DNA of 64,000 nt from Holophagae bacterium (lineage in GTDB: Bacteria; Acidobacteriota; Holophagae; Acanthopleuribacterales; Acanthopleuribacteraceae). The DNA lies in assembly GCA_029263455.1 (NCBI GenBank), contig JAJCXM010000003.1, positions 62,001 through 126,000 on the forward strand. The letters run 5' to 3'. Positions 41,999 through 49,754 of the stretch are shown here, one piece after another. Under the pieces are notes generated by a model that had not been told where the DNA came from, ran no database searches, and saw nothing but the letters and a program-made list of their open reading frames with translations. Numbering within the stretch: position 1 is the stretch's first letter; the number at the start of each line of letters is the position of its first letter. The position numbers and the translations under genes were made by a program.

Positions 41999-44314
41999 CT
42001 AATAGCGTTTCTGATAAATTTCTTCGAGACTAATCGACTTTAGCTGTTCGATCATGGCCACTAGGTGAGCAATCATGATTTCCCACATACGACGACCTTT
42101 CTCTTCCGTGGCTTTAGAGGGATCGCCCATGACGCCATTTTCCGAGAGTGTTTTTGTGTGGGAAAACCAAGTTACGCCTCGCTGAGAAGAAAAATCCAAG
42201 TATTTGTTGGTGAAACAGGGTTCGTGAGGACGAATTTTGTCTTTACGCACCAAATGCGGACGTGTGGCCAATGCTGTCGAGGTCTCAAATTCGCCGGCAT
42301 GGACGTCATTAGGGGTTTCCACAAGAGCAAAAACATCCACATCACTTGTTTCACCGGAATCAACACACACGAACATACGAGTTTGACTATTAATCTTTTG
42401 CGCCGCGTAGTGCAGGGCGGGGTCATTCCCGCCATGACCATTGATGATGACTAGTTTCTTGATGCCATTGTGTGCAAGTGACAGACCAATATCTGTCACC
42501 ATTTGCACCAAAGCCTCGTGACTCACGCTGATGGTGCCCGCAAAGTCATCGTGATGGTAGGAAACACCATATGAAAGTAGTGGCAGAACCAGAGGTTTCG
42601 GGTCGCTACAGGCAGCCGCGACTCGTTCGGCTAAATAACCGGCGTCATAAGCATCAATATCCAACGGTAAATGAGGACCATGTTGCTCGATCGCGCCCAC
42701 GGGTAATATGGCGAGGTCCGTTACCTTGAGCCGTTCTTCCGCTTCTGGCCACGTCATTTCGCCCCATAAATGACCGTCCTTTCGACTGTCATCATGAGAA
42801 GGTGCGTCATGTTCAAAGGCGTACGGATCGTCTAATGTATCTTGTTTAAACAAGTCAACCGTCTTCCATGTCTTCCCTTGACGCACCATGCATCCCAAGG
42901 CATGTTCGAGCATTTGCTGGTAAAGCGGCCGACGGATGTCTCCGGGTACATCGGTCCATGGTGAACGATGCTTGTCAAAGCGAAGGTGCATCACCTCAGG
43001 ATAAGCTTTTCGTTGCGCTGGGGGAATCGCGTCTTTCGGCATCAGTCCTTTCTCAGTTAGTTGAAATAGAAGATGAGACGCACCCTCTTCTTCCTGTTTC
43101 AAACCGCCAGCGACAAGCGCCTTGAGACATGCCTCCACCGTTTCACGATCGTAGCCACACAACGCAGGGTCAACATCAATGGAAGACAGCATTCCCACAA
43201 TACGACGGCATTTTTCGCATCGCCCACAAGGGATGATCTTTTCGTCTTCTTGATGGGTTGCGTGACAAGATGTCTGCCAGGCCAAAAGGTCGGGATACCT
43301 TTTGGCGAGGATCACTTCTATGAGCATTTCCGAACAGGGTCTGAGTACGCTAAATTGACGGATTCCCCAACCCTTGGCCATGAAATAACGGCTCAGTTCA
43401 TGATCAAAAAATCGGCTCTGATCGTACAATCCTCCATAGTGTTTGATGCCATGGTAGGAAAGCGTCTCTGATGTATCGTATTCGTCGCCGATAACTAGAC
43501 GCCCTAATTTGTGCTTTTTCATGACTGGCAAAGCACCAAACAAGAAGACCGCCACGGTCCACAAACGGATAGGATAAATGTCCGCTCGCACGTCGGCGAA
43601 ATCTTCCCTTACAAAAGGCAGTTGGCGTAGCATCCAATTAAAGACCCGGTCCGAGTTACACCACACACGGTGAGTTGTATCTAAGTGTTTCAGGCCACGA
43701 TAGGCATTAAGCGCTGTGAACCAATGGCGCCCAGACTCATTGACGAAAACGGCATGCGGGTTGCTGTTCATTTCTCGTAATAGGCCATAGCTAAGCAAAC
43801 TGTCTTTGCCTCCGCTGGAAAGCACCACATGGCTACGATCGACCTTCCAAGGATCCCACGACAAATTATTGGTGCCACGCATCTCTGGAAACGTCAGCTT
43901 GGCGTTACAGTATGACTTCCGTAGCTCAGGCTCCAATTCCACACCCCGAATAAAAGGGTTGGGTTGTAACAGCTTCATCACCAGTATTTCGCGTGACGTG
44001 TTTTCGACAAAGTTACGTAAGAATCGCCGGTCCAACTGATCAAAAATGCCATGAAAGACGATCTCTCGACAAAAGAGACCATAGTTGAGGGCCACTTGAG
44101 CTGTCATCATGGCCGCCAGATTCTGTGATTGAGAATCCGTCGGATCAAACACGTCATTTTCAAAGCGGTAAATGAGTTCGGTGGAGGTTATCTTGTCACC
44201 TTGAAAAATGCGGTATTCGGTGGTGACACGTTGCTTTTCTAGCTTAATCGGACCCACTTCAATCTTATCAATGACCACCAAATCTTCGTGGCTTGTGATC
44301 TGCGTAACACTCAA
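41999..44314 (-). CDS. MurL-like PP-loop domain fused to creatininase-family amidohydrolase
   Basis: A 771-residue two-domain fusion. Residues of about 1-400 resemble MurL, the ATP-dependent UDP-MurNAc-L-Ala-L-Glu epimerase of Xanthomonas: PP-loop SSGGKDSLLS (166-175), VIGDEYDTSE, FSVLRPCSEMLIE and the Cys cluster CGRCEKC (363-369). Residues of about 520-771 are a creatininase/creatinine amidohydrolase domain with its metal-binding motifs GAIEQHGPHLPLDID (540-554) and INGHGGND (624-631). The TTG start at 44314 has GGAGG six nt upstream inside the DUF1611 gene. The linkage of an epimerase-type ATPase to an amidohydrolase is unusual, and the fusion appears intact. Confidence 0.82.
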   Translation of the reverse strand: MSVTQITSHEDLVVIDKIEVGPIKLEKQRVTTEYRIFQGDKITSTELIYRFENDVFDPTDSQSQNLAAMMTAQVALNYGLFCREIVFHGIFDQLDRRFLRNFVENTSREILVMKLLQPNPFIRGVELEPELRKSYCNAKLTFPEMRGTNNLSWDPWKVDRSHVVLSSGGKDSLLSYGLLREMNSNPHAVFVNESGRHWFTALNAYRGLKHLDTTHRVWCNSDRVFNWMLRQLPFVREDFADVRADIYPIRLWTVAVFLFGALPVMKKHKLGRLVIGDEYDTSETLSYHGIKHYGGLYDQSRFFDHELSRYFMAKGWGIRQFSVLRPCSEMLIEVILAKRYPDLLAWQTSCHATHQEDEKIIPCGRCEKCRRIVGMLSSIDVDPALCGYDRETVEACLKALVAGGLKQEEEGASHLLFQLTEKGLMPKDAIPPAQRKAYPEVMHLRFDKHRSPWTDVPGDIRRPLYQQMLEHALGCMVRQGKTWKTVDLFKQDTLDDPYAFEHDAPSHDDSRKDGHLWGEMTWPEAEERLKVTDLAILPVGAIEQHGPHLPLDIDAYDAGYLAERVAAACSDPKPLVLPLLSYGVSYHHDDFAGTISVSHEALVQMVTDIGLSLAHNGIKKLVIINGHGGNDPALHYAAQKINSQTRMFVCVDSGETSDVDVFALVETPNDVHAGEFETSTALATRPHLVRKDKIRPHEPCFTNKYLDFSSQRGVTWFSHTKTLSENGVMGDPSKATEEKGRRMWEIMIAHLVAMIEQLKSISLEEIYQKRY

Positions 44315-45396
44315 AGTATTCCTCCATTGCGGCTGTCTGCAATCTTTATCATTTCGGCGGCTAGACGGTCAGCGCCTTGCACCAATACATCCACCGTTGG
44401 CAGACCTGTCAACGTCTCCAAAGCTCGGCACCAAACACCTAATTCATTCAAGTCGAGTTGCTCGTGATTTAGAGTAATGGCCACAACGGGCGTACCCGAA
44501 ACCATTTCGACTGCCTCGATTTGACGCGGCAATGGATGCATCGCAAATCCGGGGAATCCATCATATTCTTTGCGAGCGGGAGCGTGTTGCATGATGACCG
44601 CATGTGGTCGTCCTGCAGCCAGGATCTCAAATCCGCCCGGATAGGCGGGGTTCAATAAACTGCCCTGCCCTTCAATAACGATGAAGTCAGGCTTATGTTC
44701 GTCCCAAGCCGACCAAACCGCGTGTTCGATTTCACCAGACACAAAGTCATTGACCAAGGAATCAAGTACCAGCGAGTGTTTGGCACCCTGAAGCCAGGCC
44801 GTTTGCCCAGTTCCAATCATCTGTACGCTGCGACCCGCTTTCTCAAGTGATTCCACCAATCGCCAGGCAGTTGTGCGCTTCCCGACTGCCGAATCAGTTC
44901 CCAAAACGGCAATCCTAAATGAGGTGACATCTTCGATCTTTCCGCTAAAAAAATGGAGATCCGATCGGTCAGGCGGCTTACGAATATCTCGTATTCGAAC
45001 ACCCGCCCGCTTAGCTTCATCTTGTAGCGTCGGGTCATCGGTCAAAAAGTCGTGTAATCCGCAATCAACATGGAGTCCGCGCTTGATGGCTTGCGAGACA
45101 TCATTTCTTGCCTCGTCGCCTAAACGACCTCCATCCGGTGCTAGTCCAACCACAAAGTGGCTAGCCTTTCGGCTGGAGCTCTCGGCAAAAGCCAGTGCCT
45201 CATCAAGACTTGCGACAATAGGAATCGATTTTTTCGCTCCATACAAAACTTCACCGGCATCTTTGCCACTAGCCTGTCGGTCAATCACGCATAAGACGTC
45301 ATATCGTCTGGTAAAACGCACCAAGCCATGCGCCGTTTTCCCATTTGGGGTTAAAAACGCATCTTGGCAATAAACAATAGCTGATCCTTCTGTCAT
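44311..45396 (-). CDS. DUF1611 P-loop protein (DgcN-like)
   Basis: A 361-residue DUF1611 protein. The N-terminal Rossmann-like half (to about 150) is followed by a P-loop NTPase-like half with GTDSAVGKRTTAWRLVE, QMIGTGQTAWLQGAKHS, DFIVIEGQGSLLNPAYPG and ILAAGRPHAVIMQHAPARKE. The best-characterised member, DgcN, acetylates D-glutamate to start a catabolic route whose racemase, DgcA, is like the epimerase two genes downstream. Start ATG overlaps the upstream PLP-enzyme stop (ATGA). I infer an amino-acid acyltransferase role. Confidence 0.82.
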   Translation of the reverse strand: MTEGSAIVYCQDAFLTPNGKTAHGLVRFTRRYDVLCVIDRQASGKDAGEVLYGAKKSIPIVASLDEALAFAESSSRKASHFVVGLAPDGGRLGDEARNDVSQAIKRGLHVDCGLHDFLTDDPTLQDEAKRAGVRIRDIRKPPDRSDLHFFSGKIEDVTSFRIAVLGTDSAVGKRTTAWRLVESLEKAGRSVQMIGTGQTAWLQGAKHSLVLDSLVNDFVSGEIEHAVWSAWDEHKPDFIVIEGQGSLLNPAYPGGFEILAAGRPHAVIMQHAPARKEYDGFPGFAMHPLPRQIEAVEMVSGTPVVAITLNHEQLDLNELGVWCRALETLTGLPTVDVLVQGADRLAAEMIKIADSRNGGIL

Positions 45397-46484
45397 GATC
45401 GTCTCCCTGTAAGTATGGCTACATAACGGTCGTTGGCGAGTGGCTCTTTCTTGTGTTTGTTCATAAGCGCAATCAGTCCCGCCGTTGACGCAGGCAAGCA
45501 GTTGATACCCTCTTTATCGCGGACGAGTCGAGAAAACTGCGTCATTGCGCGGTCGCTGGCATCCGCCGCCCAGCCATTTGTGTCGCGAAGAGCAGCCAAA
45601 ACAAGATCACCATCGATGGAATGCCAATTGATGAGCGGCTCGTTGATTGGCGTCTCGCGAATAGATGCTGGATTCAAGTCTAAACATTGGCTCGCGCCCT
45701 TGATAAAGGCCTGCACGATGGGGTTCTTACGATAGCTGGAGCCGGCAACAAAACGCGGCATACGTGACGTCTTACCACGCCTAAAAAGGCTCAGGAAACC
45801 GCGGTAAATGCCAACCAGCGTCGTACCATTTGAGACAGGAACGGCCACAATTGCGGGCGCATCACGCAGGTCGTCGTATATCTCGTGCGCTATTTGGCCA
45901 TAGGCCCGAAGCTGTAGCGCGGTATTGGCGCCACCCGGATTGGCGTCATAAAACTCGTCTTTTAGTGCGCGTTCGCGTGAAGCAACAACCGTCGCCTCGT
46001 AATCTCCAGGAACACGTTCAACGATGGCACCAAGTTCCGTCATTTCATGCAAGCGCTTGGTGTGATAACGATCTGGAATCATCACCAAACAGCGCAATCC
46101 GCAAAGCGAAGCCGACAAGGCCAACGCCACCCCAAAGTTTCCGCACGTAGCAACAGTAATGGTGTCGTAGCCCCGCCTTAAAGCGTCCATACATTGAGCA
46201 AATGCAATACGATCCTTTTGGGTGCCAGTAGGATTGCCACCTTCGAATTTTAGATAGATCTGTCGGATCCCAAATTCGCGCTCCATGTTTCTTGCGCGAG
46301 CGAGTGACGTATCGCCAACTTCAGAATCGATAATATCTTCAAATGCTTCAATACGATTGACCAATTCCAAATTAACGTCACGCGCGGTCTCGCGTTGACG
46401 ATCAATGTCGCCCAGCTCAACCTGTGAGATTGAGGCATCTTGAATAAAATGGCCTGCCGCCTGGTCCTCATGATCTTGAGCCAT
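45393..46484 (-). CDS. PLP-dependent threonine-synthase-like enzyme
   Basis: A 363-residue fold-type II PLP enzyme of the threonine synthase/ornithine-cyclase-adjacent branch. The PLP-binding Lys is in LKFEGGNPTGTQKDRIA, the phosphate-binding region is TVATCGNFGVALA, and SNGTTLVGIYRGF follows. Threonine-synthase-like enzymes also catalyse amino-acid eliminations and racemisations. ATG at 46484 with AAGGAG five nt upstream; the frame opens six nt earlier at a GTG. It is the first gene of the DUF1611/MurL-creatininase/epimerase operon, so it may act on the same amino acid as its partners. Confidence 0.82.
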   Translation of the reverse strand: MAQDHEDQAAGHFIQDASISQVELGDIDRQRETARDVNLELVNRIEAFEDIIDSEVGDTSLARARNMEREFGIRQIYLKFEGGNPTGTQKDRIAFAQCMDALRRGYDTITVATCGNFGVALALSASLCGLRCLVMIPDRYHTKRLHEMTELGAIVERVPGDYEATVVASRERALKDEFYDANPGGANTALQLRAYGQIAHEIYDDLRDAPAIVAVPVSNGTTLVGIYRGFLSLFRRGKTSRMPRFVAGSSYRKNPIVQAFIKGASQCLDLNPASIRETPINEPLINWHSIDGDLVLAALRDTNGWAADASDRAMTQFSRLVRDKEGINCLPASTAGLIALMNKHKKEPLANDRYVAILTGRRS

Positions 46485-46742
46485 CTTCACTCCTTAGACC
46501 CGTTGTTCAGTTGTTAATCAACGCACCCTTTATGTTTGCCAATGGCGAAACGAAGAGCTTGTTAGCGCCAATATCAACTTTTTTCAAGTCAGTTGCTATC
46601 TATGCTATCCCAATCATTATAAGCGAATTAGCATGCGCCAAAGCGCTCATCTTTTGCTGGCCAGGGAGCCTTTTTGGAAATTTTGTCATGTCCTGGTGCA
46701 GTGAAAAATGGCGATATTAGCATAGCTCCAGTTCATAAATGC

Positions 46743-46771
46743 TTGTCGTGTAGATAGCTTTCCCTTATAAT
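46743..46771 (+). promoter_or_regulatory. Sigma-70 promoter of tRNA-Thr
   Basis: TTGTCG (46743-46748), a 17-nt spacer, then a perfect TATAAT (46766-46771), 10 nt before the tRNA 5' end. A short GC-containing discriminator (TCCGCCTCGT) follows, as in stringently controlled stable-RNA promoters. Confidence 0.85.
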
Positions 46772-46781
46772 TCCGCCTCGT

Positions 46782-46857
46782 GCCCCTATAGCTCAGCTGG
46801 AAGAGCAACGGTCTTGTAAACCGTAGGTCACCTGTTCGATCCGGGTTGGGGGCACCA
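46782..46857 (+). tRNA. tRNA-Thr(TGT)
   Basis: A complete cloverleaf of 76 nt. The acceptor stem GCCCCTA pairs with TGGGGGC, discriminator A, and CCA is encoded. The D-arm is GCTC/GAGC, the anticodon arm ACGGT/ACCGT with loop CTTGTAA, giving anticodon TGT (Thr, ACA). The T-arm is ACCTG/CGGGT around TTCGATC. It is preceded by a near-consensus promoter. Confidence 0.95.
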
Positions 46858-47031
46858 GCACACTTTTTGCTTGGTCAACGCTGTATTCGCTTTATGTTTT
46901 GACGTCGGCGATGGCAATCAGAGAATTTGAGTTCACGTTAAAGAATGATCCGTCTTGCCACCTGGATCGAATTACACGTGAATCGTTTGCGACTTAATTC
47001 GCTTGTTTTACGACTTAGCTATTTGTTGAAG

Positions 47032-49596
47032 CTAACGAGCTGGTATTTGTGTATCGACACATTCGACCAAATCGATCACTGATTGCTCTGGCCATTGAGC
47101 GATCGTGCTATCTAAATCACAGCCGTCGCTCGAGCATGGCGTACTGTGATAGACACGGATGTCATCGATGTTCCAACCAACCCCACTAACCGTAGCATCG
47201 CAACCAAAACGCCAACGAAACTGAACATCCATTCCATTAAAATCTTGTAGGTCAATCTGAACTAATTCCCAATCCAAATTGTCTCCAGACCACGCCATTC
47301 TTCCCGGCAAAGGCACGCTGCCACCCGAAACTAGGGTTGAGTTGTAGCCTGCCAATTGGAAGCGGCCCGAATTAGCAGGAATACTGCCGCCATTTCCGGC
47401 CAGAATATCAAGCCAAGTCGATCCCGAATCGGCCGAATACTCTAAGACACCCCCATCAAAATTGGCTTCCGAATCTATTCGATGCCAGAACTCCAGAAGC
47501 GCGGCAGAAGCCGCAGGTATAGAGATCGCCGTTCCAATAACCAACATTTGGTCCTTCACCGTGGCTTCATCGGATACAAACCATGAATTAGACGGCGAAT
47601 GGCTGTTACTAGATACGATGATCCAGGGGTTTGTCGACATGTTTGCCGGCCCCTGGTCGGTCACCCAGATGCCTAGGCCACTTTCGACGTCGTCTTCGAA
47701 ATGGGCCACGCTTGGACCTGTGGCGAAGTCTGATGCTTCATTCAAGTTTTGATCCTCGTTTCCAGACAAATGAGGTCCAGAACCATTACCCGTATCGTCC
47801 TCCGCACGCACAATATAGAAGTAGACAACGCCCTCCTGAACATTTGTGTCCAGGTAACTTGATTGGATTAGGCCGCTGACGATTAAATTACCTAAATTGG
47901 GATCAAAAACCGAGGTTTCTGACCGATAAACGTTGTACACCAAATCAGAGCCGCAATTGGCCACTGCGTCGTCCCAATCTAATTCCAAGGTACAAGACGG
48001 CGAGTACGCGTTTGATACCGTCAAGTTAGTTGGCGAACTAGGGGCAATCGTACACAGTCCCGTCGCCGTTGCATCGGCGCAATTACTATCAACTGACTCG
48101 CATGAGGTACCCAAATCAAAGGCGCGCACTTGGTAGGCATAATTGGACCCACCAGACACATCAAAATCAGTATACGAACTCGACGGATGATCGCTGGCTA
48201 TTAAATTCCAATCGCTTTGTGGACAGGGGCCAAAAGCACGGTAGATGTTGAAACTGGCGCTGCCATCCACCGGTACCGTCCAGCTAAGATCTATTTGATT
48301 GTCACCATTGGCCACCACAATGAGTCCCGTCGCAGGGTTAAGCGTCTGGCATAACGCACAATTTGGTATGTTGGCTCCCAATTCAGCGATCACCGCCTCA
48401 ATAGGAACGGCACGGTTCGGATCGTCACCACCTCCTCCAGTCGAACAGGATGCATCGCCTTGACAATGATGAAGTGCAACGACGCGGTGATCGGCGTAAG
48501 CTAATACGGGCGAACCGGAAGATCCACCTCGGGTATCGGCCCAATACCCCACATCACTTGCGCCTCCGAAACAAGCCGTTTCAGTGAGACTGACAACGGT
48601 TGGAAAGCCACTTGTGTCTTCAGGGTAGCTGGACTCCATGGCAAGCCGTTTTCCCCAACCAGCAGGATGCTGGGGAATATAGATTCGCTCACCTAACACA
48701 GCTCCTGAGTTACGTAACTGCAAATAGCCATAGACGCTGACTAGGTCTGTATTTGAGGCGACTGACGTATCCGGGATAACCAGTGCAAAATCTAGCTCGG
48801 CATCCACTTGAACAAGCGTACCGCCTGTGGCTTCAATCGTGCCGGAACACGCCAGTGTCGAGTTACAATTCGTCTCGCAATCTGCGCCTTCCGCCATGAA
48901 TTCAAAATCGATATCGTTGAGCTCACTCTGAGACCCAATACAGTGTTGATTCGTCATCACATGACCTTCACAGCCGATCAACCAACCTGTGCAATGAGCG
49001 TTTCCGTTCAACGTCAGTCGCGTGACCGTGCGGGACTTATCGTAGGCTACAGGTTCTGAAACTTGATAACATTTGGCTTCCAGGGTGTCGTCCGTTGTGC
49101 ATATTGAACGATGATGGCTAGCGGGTTCTGGCAGATTCATTTCTTCGCCGAAACCCATGTCCCAAAATTGCTGGATTTCAGAATCGCTGTAGCCGCGCCC
49201 GTAGAAATCGATATCGAAGCCGTATCCTGGCTCGCCAGATACGTTGTAAAACTCGATGATAGCCATATCGCCTTTAAGATGAGTAGCGAAGAAGCCGTCC
49301 TTTGAATTACCCAGGTTATGCCTGCCTAATCCTTGGTAGGTCCAATGTTGATCACCGTCGAAGGATCGAATAACGACAAAGTCACCGGGCGCCAGCTCAA
49401 AACGGTTGAAATGAATGGCAATGTAAGTAGCCTGTGGGTAATAGACAACTTCTTTCATCACGAGGATCGGATTCGAGGCTGCGGGTTTGGCGTAAGGATG
49501 TTCAGTAGCAAGAACATGAGGAACGTGCTCACCTATCGTAATAGGTTGTCCCCATGCCAAGAATGCAAAAAACGCAATCAGACCGACTCGAATCAT
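47032..49596 (-). CDS. Secreted trypsin-like protease with FnIII and C-terminal jelly-roll
   Basis: An 854-residue secreted serine protease. The signal peptide ends near AWGQ. After an N-terminal beta-rich prodomain (about 20-160), the trypsin-like domain carries the triad His218 (TNQHC), Asp269 (ELDFALV) and Ser360 (GGSSGSPV), with several Cys pairs. Two FnIII-like modules follow (about 415-600), then a jelly-roll (SWFVSDEATVKDQ, GGVLEYS, WSGDNLDW, FRWRFGCD, GVGWNIDDI), a Cys linker and the C-terminal tail AQWPEQSVIDLVECVD. The same architecture and length occur in the gene at 55.9 kb. Probably extracellular protein degradation. Confidence 0.88.
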   Translation of the reverse strand: MIRVGLIAFFAFLAWGQPITIGEHVPHVLATEHPYAKPAASNPILVMKEVVYYPQATYIAIHFNRFELAPGDFVVIRSFDGDQHWTYQGLGRHNLGNSKDGFFATHLKGDMAIIEFYNVSGEPGYGFDIDFYGRGYSDSEIQQFWDMGFGEEMNLPEPASHHRSICTTDDTLEAKCYQVSEPVAYDKSRTVTRLTLNGNAHCTGWLIGCEGHVMTNQHCIGSQSELNDIDFEFMAEGADCETNCNSTLACSGTIEATGGTLVQVDAELDFALVIPDTSVASNTDLVSVYGYLQLRNSGAVLGERIYIPQHPAGWGKRLAMESSYPEDTSGFPTVVSLTETACFGGASDVGYWADTRGGSSGSPVLAYADHRVVALHHCQGDASCSTGGGGDDPNRAVPIEAVIAELGANIPNCALCQTLNPATGLIVVANGDNQIDLSWTVPVDGSASFNIYRAFGPCPQSDWNLIASDHPSSSYTDFDVSGGSNYAYQVRAFDLGTSCESVDSNCADATATGLCTIAPSSPTNLTVSNAYSPSCTLELDWDDAVANCGSDLVYNVYRSETSVFDPNLGNLIVSGLIQSSYLDTNVQEGVVYFYIVRAEDDTGNGSGPHLSGNEDQNLNEASDFATGPSVAHFEDDVESGLGIWVTDQGPANMSTNPWIIVSSNSHSPSNSWFVSDEATVKDQMLVIGTAISIPAASAALLEFWHRIDSEANFDGGVLEYSADSGSTWLDILAGNGGSIPANSGRFQLAGYNSTLVSGGSVPLPGRMAWSGDNLDWELVQIDLQDFNGMDVQFRWRFGCDATVSGVGWNIDDIRVYHSTPCSSDGCDLDSTIAQWPEQSVIDLVECVDTQIPAR

Positions 49597-49754
49597 TGGT
49601 TGCCCCTAAATTGTGCGTAACTTCACAATCCTAAGATTCTGTTCATACATTTACAAGCAGGTTTTGGTTAGGTTTGCCTGCCGAAATCCACTCGATTCCG
49701 ACTCAAATCGGGTCATTGACGGACCCGGGTTAGCTGTCCTAAAGACTTGTCGAA

